64,000 nucleotides of DNA. Origin: Letharia columbiana (lineage: Eukaryota > Ascomycota > Lecanoromycetes > Lecanorales > Parmeliaceae). The stretch is taken from the NCBI RefSeq assembly GCF_014066305.1, contig NW_023501097.1, forward strand, positions 62,001-126,000, in the 5' to 3' direction. The stretch's first letter is position 1. Every line of letters begins with the position of its first letter. The translations under genes and the position numbers were made by a program. Of this stretch, positions 45,384 to 56,220 are shown piece by piece. The notes beneath the pieces were generated by a model, which saw nothing but the letters and a program-made list of their open reading frames with translations, had not been told where the DNA came from and made no database searches.

Positions 45384-45874
45384 TCAGTTGTTTATGCTGA
45401 ATCTATGGCCTGTATTAGCATGCCTGAAACGAAGCCATTAGCACAAAAACGGCCTACCTGTGACCGCAATCGCAACTGTAGAACACTGTTGTACCCTCAT
45501 CGGCGCTTCTTAGCTGTTGGGTGTAGTATCTCATTTCTTTACTGCCACAATTCGGACATGTCTGCCGAATCACAGCATCTTTTTGGACGTCATCCTCCGT
45601 CAGAGTCTGTACTGCAGAAAGCTTTGAGCGGAGGGCGGAAGGGAAAGATGTGGGCTTTGATCTGGTTGTGATGGCACTAGATGATATGTCTATGAGCCCG
45701 AATCAGCACCTGCATCAGCGCCTCTGTAAGCCAAGGTGAAATTACTGCAGGCGCTATACCTCTGTTCTCCGTTCCACACACGTCACATCTCAAGATTGCC
45801 TTTTCGTCCCCAGAGGACCCATCCAGCAGGTTACCGCAATCGGTGCAGAACACGAGCGATCCGATTGCAGCCAT
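45384..45874 (-). CDS. rpa12: RNA polymerase I subunit Rpa12 (A12.2)
   Basis: Exons 45874-45760, 45689-45458 and 45402-45384 join in phase to 121 residues, the normal size. Rpa12 supports transcript cleavage and termination by Pol I. The N-terminal zinc ribbon is CTDCGN...CDVCG; the C-terminal TFIIS-like ribbon is CPNCGSKEMRYYTQQLRSAD (with the catalytic-hairpin motif RSADE) ending CDCGHRFSINN. The last exon is 19 nt; unspliced, the C-terminus would be lost, so the intron with its GCTAAT branch site is well supported. It ends 51 bp from the DOHH stop codon. Confidence 0.94.
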
Positions 45875-46218
45875 AGCTATAGTGTAAAGACTTTCCGCAG
45901 CTTGAGTATTTCTAGAACTTGCCGTCTCCGGCCGGCGTGACGATGGATTTGTGGACAATTCTCGAGGGAAAATATTCAGGGGCCGAGAACAAAATCTGGA
46001 GCCATGTTGCCAAGCATATTTTCCCGCCCGGCTAGGGCTGTGAATGTAGATCCGAGGAACTTTGTCGTGAAACCGAATTGTGACAGCAACCTCACCAATC
46101 ACTGTCACGCTCACCAACCAATATGAGCCTGGGTTGTTCATGGCCAACTTGACTATCTTGACCACCTAGCTTCTGTAACACACATGGATAGTATTATCTT
46201 TTTCCATGACCAAGAACA
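45875..46218. promoter_or_regulatory. Divergent promoter region, rpa12 / scc2
   Basis: 344 bp separate the start codons. No specific element is recognised. Confidence 0.4.
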
Positions 46219-49200
46219 ATGGCCTCGCCAAACCACAAAGCAGGTCTGGCAGTCGTGGTCCCTACTTCTGACAATCGAAGCCCGACTCAAAGGAAATCCA
46301 AACAGTATGCGTTGAACGTGCCCCGAAATGGCGTGTCACAATTCAACGGAAATACTCCTCCCCGACCAATGAACGTCAGCATTACTCCTCGACAGCCAAA
46401 TGCTGTACCTCCTGTCAGGCAACCAAATGGAGCTTCTTTTCGATTGCAATCAACCGGAGTGGCACCCTTTCAGCCATCCAACGGAATGCATCCCACTCGG
46501 CCAAGGCTTTTGAACGTTGATGAAGCTTTGCAGTTCTCTCCTTTCTCTTCTATTGTTCCATTTGGTCCTGGTCAGTGTTACTAGAGTTCCTAAACAGCAG
46601 CGTCTGACTCCTCCAGATATTATACCAACACCGAACGCCAACATTCATGGCTCTCAACCAATCTTTTCTACCTCAAACGAGCATCGCATATCCCGTCAGC
46701 CACTTGATTATTTGGGTGAAGAGCTTTTTAGAAGTCAGGGACAGTCTAGCATTGTTCACCGTTCGAAACATGACCTCAAGGCTTACCTCAATCCGAATGT
46801 CATTACTGACTTGTGAGGTTGCCCACACACTCACACGTGATGCGGACTTATAATTGAAAATAGTAAATTCAAAGTTCCTGCGGGACCCCATCGCAACCAG
46901 GAGCGCCCTCAAGCTACGTCCAATGGTAACGGCCATAAGCAGGCTTCAAGTAGTTTGGGTCCATTTGCAGATTTGTTACTCCATGCAACAGACCTTGCTC
47001 ATCGTTGTGAGTATGCACACAACAAGCAAGAAGTATGATTATCTTTGCTGATGATACTTTGATTCAGACCCAACTCCAACAAGCCCGGAAGATACTTCTC
47101 CTGCACCAAAGACAAGCCCTCAGCCTCCGCATTTATCTGCCTCGCTTAACGCCAAAACAGTAGCAGATCGTCAGCAGCCTCACCGACCGCACTCAGTCTC
47201 AAAGCGAAAGCTTCAGACACTGCAACAGCAGTCGCCAATCACGCCTACAAGCGAAAGGTTTACCAGTAACGAGGCGGCCTTCTCAAAGAATGCTCAAATT
47301 TCCGCTACCGGCGTATACGGACCTATATCAGCGAAGCCACCGCAATTTCCTTTGGTCGTAATCCCTCCCTCGTCAGTCGAGTCTCGGAAAAGCGACTTTG
47401 TCACTTATGAAGAGCCTACAGGAAGAGACAATAACGAAGTTTCTCGAAAGCGCAAACGTGATGCCGAGGCTCAAACAACTGATACACCATCGCAGACAAA
47501 GGATCAGAGAGCGGCATCTGACGAGACGCTCCGTCAATTGAAAGGAGTGATTCAGGATATTTTCGAGGCTGATGACCAATCGCAACTCGACGGTCCGGGA
47601 GTTACCCATTCCGTGCACGCTCAATACTTCGTCCCAGCTTATCGCGAAGAGCAAGAATTAAATACCTTGGCCCCAGCTGTCCACGTTAAATTAGAGTCAA
47701 GTTTGCACAAGGCGACTACCGCCGGCAGGTTAGTCGAAATACCCGCGGACCATTTGCAGCGTCTGCAAGGACTATGTGAGGGCGCGTTGACTGCTGCTAA
47801 GTCATCAGATCTACCCATTGAACTCGAATGGAACGCAGACGACTTCGCCGCTTGGGTCTCAAAGCTTGATACAGTGGACCTGGGACTTCGCTCTGCTCGG
47901 ACGATCCTAAGGATGATGACAGGCGGACGTGAGGAAAAGCAAATATATTCAGAAGAGCTGCTGCAAAACGTGATAGATGTGGTCAAAAAGACCCTGGACC
48001 ACTGCATCATCCCTGTTGTCGAAGCCCGAAGCTCTTGTCCCAGTACGGCCTTTTTCGAGGCAGCTTCCTCACATAAAAAGATCATCTCGCAGTTGTTGTT
48101 CGATGTTAGTAGGGTCATGGCTTTGTTAGCCAAGCTGTTGTCCAGGGTGGAAATCGCAGAGATCATCATCACTGGCATAGAATTCTTTGCCTTTCCCCTA
48201 CTCTTTGCGGAAAATGCGCACAGCGAGAAAGAGTCTATTCTCGGCATCCAGAAGTTTGAGAGCCTTCGCCATACGGCAATGGACATGATAGCCACGATTT
48301 TTTCAAGATACCCAGGGCAGCGTCTATTCCTCTTTGATGAGATTCTGTCTTCCTTGCAGAAGCTTCCCGTAACTCGACAGCACGCACGCCATTTCAAGCT
48401 GGCAGATGGGCCGAGTATTCAGCTCGTCTCCGCGCTGATTATGCGACTAATACAGACAAGTGCGACGCGTTTGGTTGGAGTCATCGAGAAGGCCCCAAAG
48501 CGTAGATTGCTTTCATCTGAAGTCGAGCAAGGAAGCGGATTTGAGTCGTCTCAAGTGGAGCATTCAAAAGCCGCGGACAACGTAGAGGAGAGTGTGGAGT
48601 CGGATACATCTGAGAATGACGAACACTCAAGCCATAATTTCGCCATCCAGAGGCTGGGGAAGGAGGCTACCTCACGTTTGGACAATGCCGCTAAGAGCGC
48701 ACAGTACGTGATTAAGTACCTCGTGCAACGTGCGATGACGGCTTCCAAGACGGGAGATCAGCCGCATCGGCAGCTCCTGGAATTGTTTCTCGAGGACTTC
48801 ATCACGGTCCTCGGCCTCCCGGAATGGCCAGCAGCGGAACTTCTTTTGCAGATCTTGTTCGCCAACTGCCGAAATATTGCAGAAAATCAAAAATCTCTGG
48901 CCCCTGCAAAGAACATGGCTTTGGAACTCCTAGGACAGATGGGCTCAGCCATATCCGAATTGGTCTCGGATACTCGTCATGCTGCAAGGGGCTTGGAGGG
49001 CCATGAGTCCCAATACAGCGGGTACCTTCGTCAGATGTTGGACGATTACATGGATGGATCGCTGGAGACCAATGAGGTTGTGATATGGGACGGACCTTAT
49101 CATGCAGTTGCGGAGTATCTTCAAAACAAGGACTCCGATGATCCACAGATTTTTAGCGCCCAGGCTTACTATTTGGCACGATGGGCGAAGGTTGTTTCGT

Positions 49201-52155
49201 CAGGAGCAGTGAAGGTAGATTTCAAGAGCGAAGCACTGGCTTCAAAGATGCGTGAAATGCTACTTGGAACAGGCTGGCCTGTATCTGGGTACGTGCTTTC
49301 TCTTCTTTGTGGAGACCGCTATTGCTAACGTGTTTACTAGAGACCTGGATGGATTGACGAGTATCCAAATTCGTATCGCCTACGCGCTGACTGTACTAAG
49401 CATGGACTTTTGCCGTCAATTTGATTACATCCTCAAGATTTTGCTTGATTCGGTCACCAGCGAGCAGATCACAGTGCGTACTAGGAGCCTAAAAAGTGTT
49501 ACCCAGATGCTGGAAAAAGATCCATCACTACTCGATCGCGCGAGGAGTGTCAAGACACTTATAACGAACTGCGCAACTGACGCTTCTCCCATGGTCCGCG
49601 ACTCGGCTTTGACACTAATCGGCAAATGCATTATCCTAAGGCCCGCGCTTGAACAGGATTTCCTCAGACACGTGCTAAAGCTGAGCGACGATCCAGCGAC
49701 GGGAGTGCGTAAACGCTCGATGAAATTGCTGAAGGACATATATCTCCGAAACACCGAAAAGAACGTCAAGGCAGTTATTGGCGACAGTCTACTGCAGCGG
49801 GTCAAGGACTCCGACACTGGGGTCTCAGATCTCGCACGCCAGACATTCGAGGAGATCTGGTTCTTGCCATACAATCCTTTTCCAGATCTCGCAGATGCGT
49901 CGGTCCCGAACAAGCTTGCTCTCCGGGCTCAGGTCGGCCTCATCATCAGTACGGTACAACGAGGGGAAAGGGTGTCCTCTGTATTGGTCCATCTGCTGCA
50001 AGATATCCTGTCCAATAAATCCAAAAGCGTTGCGGCAAGTTTCAGAGTCTGCAAATCGCTTGTTGCTACTGCTTTCGAAATTATGATCGATCATACTCAG
50101 GAAGCGGAGGGCCTGGAGCAGCGCCACATTCTTCAAACCTTGACAGTTTTTGCCAGAGCCAATGCGCGGCTGTTTACCCCCGATCAATTGCACAACCTGC
50201 AACCCTATATTACGAATCTTTCAGGCAAAGACGATCTCGACTTGTTTAGGTCGATCGTCATCATTTTCCGCTGTGTATTGCCGGTGCTGTCTACTATTCA
50301 GCAGAGCCTGCTCCAGAGTATCCAAAAGGCGCTGCTTCAAAGCGTGTCGCGACTTGGAAAGGGAGAGTTGAACGAAGTAGCTGAATGTCTATGGACTATC
50401 AATGGCGCGCTGCAAAACCCCGAGATACTGATCAAAATGATTGCAACTGTACTGACGCATTTACGGCGTCTGGAGAGAGGGGCTATCAAGTTTGCCGATC
50501 CTGAGCAAAAGGAAAATCTAGGACGCGTCAGGAAATACATACGGATCGCCGGGTGTTTCGGTAAACACTGCGACTTCGAAAGTCACGATAAGGCTTTTCA
50601 GAGCAGCTTAGATTGGTGGAAAGGTGGATCAGTAGCTGGACTGATTGTTCAGTCTGTCAATCCATTCACGAGCTTCAATCAACCGCTCCCACTCAGAGCC
50701 GAGGCATTCGACAGTATCGGTCTCGTCTGCCAATCGTGGCCATATCAATTCACCCAAGAGCACATCAGTAACGCGTTTCAGGATGTTCTTCGAAAGGGCG
50801 AACCAGAGCTGCAGATCATTGTGCTTTCAAGTTTTCGAGATTTCTTTGCCAGAATAGACCGTCAAGCCGAAGGCAAAGGTAAAGAAGCCTTGGCCGGACC
50901 CGAGCTTCCTGCTGGAGGGAAGCTGGGAGGATCCATGACCGCAAATGATGGCGATGGCGCTTCGGCCTTGATCGCCCAGCGCTTCCTAAAGGACATCTTG
51001 AACATAGCGTTGGCCAGCCAAGAAAACTCTGCACTGACCGCAACTGAAGTCATCGCTAGTATCAATCGGCAAGGTTTAGTACACCCCAAAGAATCGGGTC
51101 CTGCCTTAGTTGCCTTAGAAACTTCAACTAACCCAGCCATTGCCGATGTGGCTTTCCAAGAACACCGCCTCTTGCATCAGCAACATGAGAGTATGTTCGA
51201 GCGAGAGTATATGAGAGCTATCCAGGAAGCCTTCAGATACCAAAAGGACATTGTAAGAGATCCTCTTGGATACACGACACAGCCATATGCTTCTAAGTTA
51301 TGTGGTGTGTTCGATATCATAAAGACGAGCAAAGGCAAGTACCAGAAGAAGTTTCTTTCGAATCTATGCTCTAAAATCGACTTCGACGTCTTGAAGACCG
51401 ATCTCTCAGATGTCCTGCAATTCTCCCGATTCCTGACAGAGAATCTCGCCTTTTTCGATTACGGCCGGCTAGACGAGCTACTTCATACGATATCTTGTAT
51501 GGAGAAGGTCGTCGCGGATACTGGATCAGGCGTCGCTCATAGTATCAGCACCGAGATCTTCCACATTACCGTGGAGTCGATGCCCGACGTTGCCCCAGGA
51601 AATGCGCCTCAGAATCAAGACCCAAATGATGGGACTGGCGTGACTGTTGATCCTTCAAGGCTACGTCAACTGAGTATCGCCTCGGTCATTCTGTCTTCAC
51701 TCTGGGAAGCGAGAACCTATCTGCGCCGTCTCTACGGTCTCAGCGCAAGCCAGCAGAAGCGGGAGAGCAAGAAGAGTGCAGCGAAAGATCTCAGCAAAGC
51801 CCCGAGTCGCATTCAAGGCCTAACGGGCGACAAAGTGGTGGCAGCAATAGCCGAAAAGGTTTCCTCGCTAGGTAGCGAAGAATCAATGATGCACCAATGC
51901 AAGGAATTTGTTGAGTTGCTCTCGGTCGACAATGAGATCAAGGTTGCCGCCGAAGGAGAGGAAGACTTGGAACGTCCGGAGACGCCTAGTGGGGATGAGG
52001 AGCGTGACACACCAATGAGTGGTGGATCAAGGACATTGAAGAGGAAGGTCTCTGTATCCATTGCCGGGACACCGATGAAGAAGAAAAGAGGAAGACCTTC
52101 GCTCAAGAGGAGGAAGAGCGGCAAGAGCGTTGATTCCGAAGAGGATTGGGATTAA
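46219..52155 (+). CDS. scc2: Sister chromatid cohesion protein Scc2/Mis4 (NIPBL), cohesin loader
   Basis: Exons 46219-46570, 46617-46812, 46864-47006, 47068-49288 and 49341-52155 join in phase to 1908 residues. Scc2 with Scc4 loads cohesin on chromatin and stimulates its ATPase. The first about 450 residues are Pro/Gln/Asn-rich and include a short motif DIIPTPNANIHGSQPIF that may bind Scc4. The HEAT-repeat body contains the family hallmark LDGLTSIQIRIAYALTVLSM, RTRSLKSVTQMLEKDPSLLD and MVRDSALTLIGKCIILRPAL, with DPATGVRKRSMKLLKDIYLR. The C-terminus is acidic then basic, with an AT-hook-like KKKRGRPSLKRRKSGK. Exon 2 ends at a GTGAGG donor fixed by phase. Confidence 0.95.
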
Positions 52156-52815
52156 CGGCCTATGGATCACCCGTTTTGGTAGAAAAGCTGAGGGGTTGTT
52201 GTGATTTGCTTGTGCTGATCATCCATGTCTCTAGAGGATCTTACCAACAATCGTGGCTCTATTTGCGTTGCAATATCTGGCTGCATGAGGAAGCAGGCAT
52301 TTGGCGTTTTGAAGTGGAAGATACCCATTATGCGCAGCTAGGCATCTTTGCATTGACATCTGCGTAGCAAAATAACTAGTAAACATCTACTCTCAGCTTC
52401 AGTGTCATCATGTGTCTCAATGTCGGGTAGAGCTCGTTAGTTGGTTGGCAACTGATCGACCGAAGTCACGACCGAATTTTTAGAGAGGCAATGCTACGCA
52501 GGAATACTTAGCGCAGTGGTTGTCCTGACTGTTTACGCTTATTGCTGTCCAGCTGTCCTTGACTGAGTCAGTTCTAGAGATTGACACAAACGTAGTCATT
52601 GACCCAGTACTACACTACAAACCGATCAAAAGAAAGAAGGAAAGAAAGCATCCAGAAAGAGGTGTCAATGAAGGAACTCAATCACCAAAGCAGCAAGTAA
52701 TAGAAGTTTCAGCCTGAAAGGGGGTGTACTCTGTAACTATCAAAGCCTGCTAGCAATCCATGTGCTTGTGCTTCGTCTCCTACCCGCTAATGAAGCAGGC
52801 ATTGGAACTCGCTAC
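52156..52815. other. Convergent intergenic spacer
   Basis: Tail-to-tail spacer between scc2 (+) and the NADH dehydrogenase gene (-). No gene or repeat is recognised. Confidence 0.45.
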
Positions 52816-54910
52816 CTAGTAGTTCATCATGTCTATAACCCCAGTCAGCATTGCGATGAACATCATAATGGACAGTTATCGTTACCTCTTCCGAACAAAG
52901 CCCTCTTGCTCCAATCCATGGCCAACAACATCCTTGTCCTGAGACTCACGCTCTGCGCAAAGTACACGCTTCTCCACAGGTATACTGCCATCAAGCCGCC
53001 ACTGAAACTCAATCCATTGAAATCGAAAACGGCCGAGTTGCCGATATATGCCAGACTACCCAAATGATGATACTCAAACGCTTTGTAGACAGCTTCGTCT
53101 AAATCGCCATAGTCAACTTCGTTGACCATCATTCCAGGCGCCGCCTGCGCCAATTTGTTAAGCTTGCGTCCCAGATACTGGCCTTGCTGATGGGCGCGCT
53201 GCGCTGTTGCTGGAAGTGAAGTGATTTTCGAATCAATCTGAAGCAGTAGTTCGTGAAGCTCGCCGAAGTCTAGTGTTCCATTTTGCTAAAAGACATGTCG
53301 AAGTTAGTATTGATTCTCAAACATGAAAAATTGGCTCGTAAAAGAATTTTGGTCAGTATTTGAGCTTTTGCATCAGAGAATGGTGTTCGGGCTTAGTCTG
53401 CAGCAATTGATGAGGATGGAGTCACACCGAGAATACGTACGTCTTTGTCATATTGTTCAAAGAGCTTATCAAGCCGCCTTAGATGATCTGCGGCTTGTGG
53501 AAAGCGCTTCTTAACTCGTTGAGCAACATCGCGCCATTCCGGAAAGGTAATTTCCATCTTTTCGGGATCCTTGCCCTTTTCCCATGCCATCGAGCGCAGG
53601 AAGTGGACGAGATGATCTGCAACATTGTTTTGGACTGTGGAGCAATCTCCAATGGCGTATACAGAGCCAAGCGGAGCACCATTAAGGCGCAAATGTGTGT
53701 CTGTTTCCAAGGCATGTTTGTTGGTTTGAACGTCGATTTTGTCTGCGATCCTTTTACAAAGCTCAGTCTGAGCAACACCGGTGGACCAGAGACAGAAGCC
53801 CATTGGAAGTTCTTTGGTGACAGTCTCTCCCTTTTCATCCTTTTGGCTGAAAAGGATCTTGTCCTTCTGTACTTCTTTGACACGAGAATTTGTTAGTACC
53901 TCCACCTGGTCATGCGCAAATCTAGCTTCGGCGAACTTTGATAAAGCTTCGTCGTATGTGTTTAGAATGTGACCCCTGCTCTGTATGACATGGACCGAGA
54001 TTTCGTTCCTAAGGATCTTGGGAAACGACCGGCCCAGATCCTCATTCAGCATGTCGAATAGCTCGGCCGCAAACTCCACCCCGGTAGGCCCACCACCGCT
54101 GACAACAAAGGACAGCAGCCGTCGACGTTCTTCGTCAGAAGTTGTAGGCATGCAAGCCTGCTCTAGGTTTTGCATTACTTTGTTTCTAATTAAGCGCGCG
54201 TCCTCGATGTCTTTGAGGAAATGGCAATTCTCTAAACCCTTGACGCCATGAGGATTGGTGGTAGCGCCTGAATAATGTCAGCTCTGCAAACAAGGCATTG
54301 CCACGAAGATCCACTTACCAACACCAAGGACCAATTTATCGTAGGGAAGGTAAAAGTGGCATTCTTCGCCCTGTGCATTGGTCTGTGCCACTTCCAAAAG
54401 CTTCTCGGACAGCTCCACGTCGACTGCTTCGGCCTTTAGGAAATGCCCCTTTGCTCGGCTCACAATGCGCCGAATGGGCTCCACCAACGAGCGCAACTCT
54501 AGCGTACCAACAGTGGCCGATGGTAACATGGGGGTGAAAAGGAAATAGTTGACGGGCGACACAACAGTGACATGGTAGTCCTCGGGGTTCAGCGTCTTGA
54601 GTATTGCTACGCTGCCCCAACCGCTACCCAAGAGGACCAACTTTGGCTTGTGTTTCTGCTTTGAATTCTCGGGGCAGTCATCATCATCCACCAGTACCTC
54701 TGCTATCGGTAGGTTTTTTGGTCCTCCTCTTCTTGGCTCCAGAGCGTTTTCCGAGACTGGTATATCGGTATAGGACAGATCCTCGCGATATGTTGAGGCA
54801 TCGTAAAGAAAGAAAGCTACGACCAAGCCGCCTGTGATCAAGACGAAGCCACCGGCATAGGCAAATGCGGAGAACACTGCGGAGAAACCAAGCGGCAACA
54901 AGGCCACCAT
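52816..54910 (-). CDS. nde1: External alternative NADH:ubiquinone oxidoreductase with EF-hand; N-terminus runs into repeats
   Basis: Four exons, 54910-54319, 54267-53441, 53285-52886 and 52832-52816, join in phase to 611 residues. The enzyme oxidises cytosolic NADH at the outer face of the inner mitochondrial membrane without pumping protons. A membrane-type segment (FVLITGGLVVAFFLYDASTY) comes first; the FAD site LVLLGSGWGSVA lies near residues 91-105 and the NADH site VVSGGGPTGVEFA near 252-264. An EF-hand loop DKDQNGTLDFGE starts near 471 and spans an intron, as in Ca-responsive fungal NDE. The end FEYHHLGSLAYIGNSAVFDF is family-like; the last exon is 17 nt. No presequence is found upstream: the first about 17 residues come from a minisatellite unit, and a TGA lies just before the frame. 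Either an upstream exon is hidden or the 5' end is lost. Confidence 0.85.
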
Positions 54911-55700
54911 CGTCAAGAACACGGCTCAGCTCTCCAAGATCCCACGTCATATGCTCTCCACGGTTCCACATCAAATCATCACTCAGCAAGCGGAGAACAC
55001 CACTGCAACTTGGCCTGTCATCCCCACTACATTGAGGAGCAAGAGGAGGAACTACAACAGGCAAATGCGGAGAACACTGCGGAGAAACCAAGCGGCAACA
55101 AGGCCACCATCGTCAAGAACACGGCTCAGCTCTCCAAGATCCCACGTCATATCAGTCATCCACTCAGTCAGCCACTCAGCTAGCCACTCAGTCTGATACT
55201 CTACAAGAGGAGGAGCAAGAGGAGGAACTACAACAGGCAAATGCGGAGAATACTGCGGAGAAACCAAGCGGCAACAAGGCCACCATCGTCAAAAACACGG
55301 CTCAGCTCTCCAAGATCCCACACCAATCCACTCAGCCAGGGCAAGAGAAATCACGACAGCAGGCGAATGCGGAGAACACTGCGGAGAACACTGCGGAGAT
55401 AGTCATCAGCAGCAGTAACACAATAGGCCTACTCTCCACGGTCTCACACCAATCCACTTAGCCAGGGTAAGAGAAATCACGATAGCAGGCGAATGCGGAG
55501 AACACTGCGGAGAAACCAAGCGGCAATAAGATCCTCAACACCAAGAACACGGCTCAGCTCTCCAAGATCCCACGTTATATACTCTCCACGGTTCCATATC
55601 AAATCATCACTCAGCAAGTGGAGAACACCACTGCAACTTAGCCTATCATCCCCACTGCAACTTGGCCTATCATCCCCACTGCATTCATATGATACATCAA
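54860..55700. repeat. Minisatellite array at the 5' end of the NADH dehydrogenase gene
   Basis: A 93-bp unit beginning GGCAAATGCGGAGAAC occurs at 54860-54952 and 55060-55152 (200-bp offset), again at about 55236-55322 and 55488-55580, with a partial copy at about 55358-55395. Between copies lie related blocks: TCTCCACGGTTCCAC (54955 and 55586), CACCACTGCAACTT (55008 and 55627), and AGGAGGAACTACAACAG before copies 2 and 3. Copy 1 overlaps the first exon of the dehydrogenase reading frame. Confidence 0.92.
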
Positions 55701-55730
55701 TAACATCATAAGAGGAGGATCTACTGCGAC

Positions 55731-56220
55731 GATCACAGCTAATTAGGCCTCTGCAGGAGGAACATCGAACGATGCATATTTGGACGAATTGAAACCGTCC
55801 GATGTCTACAGCTATTTCATTATTCGAAAGATTTCACTGCGGCAGGAGATATTATGGGATTCACACCACTAATTAGCACGTTATCTCCATTTCTTTCCGA
55901 TATTTCGATACTTCTTACCATAAGGACATGGCCTTTCTCTGTTTTTTATAGGCAATTATTACGAATCAATCCTCCACACTTAATACACCTTCCTAATTAG
56001 GCCTTAGCGCGCCTCTCTCCGCACATATATGCCTATATACCACATAGATTAAATCAATTTTGTAGTGGTGGAAGTAGGTCAAAAACGCACAGCAAGCGAT
56101 TAGAGTTCGATTTGACTTAGGGCTAGGGCTAAAATTCGATTTGACTTAGAAAAATCCAACTCCATTTGACTTAGAAAAATGAAAAATCCAACTCCATGAA
56201 TTTAATTCATGGGCCTTTAC
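55731..56220. other. Transition zone into AT-rich DNA, with short direct repeats
   Basis: Base composition falls steadily here. TTCGATTTGACTTAG occurs at 56106-56120 and 56135-56149, with a shorter TTTGACTTAG at 56165. AAAAATCCAACTCCAT occurs at 56150-56165 and 56182-56197. A 17-bp inverted repeat, CATGAATT-T-AATTCATG, lies at 56195-56211. These look like the edge of an insertion, but no target-site duplication could be paired within the window. Confidence 0.6.

Noticed and set aside
56115..56131. TTAGGGCTAGGGCTAAA, resembling degenerate telomere repeats
   Set aside because: Only two imperfect units, inside a cluster of other short repeats; not enough to call an interstitial telomere or a subtelomere.
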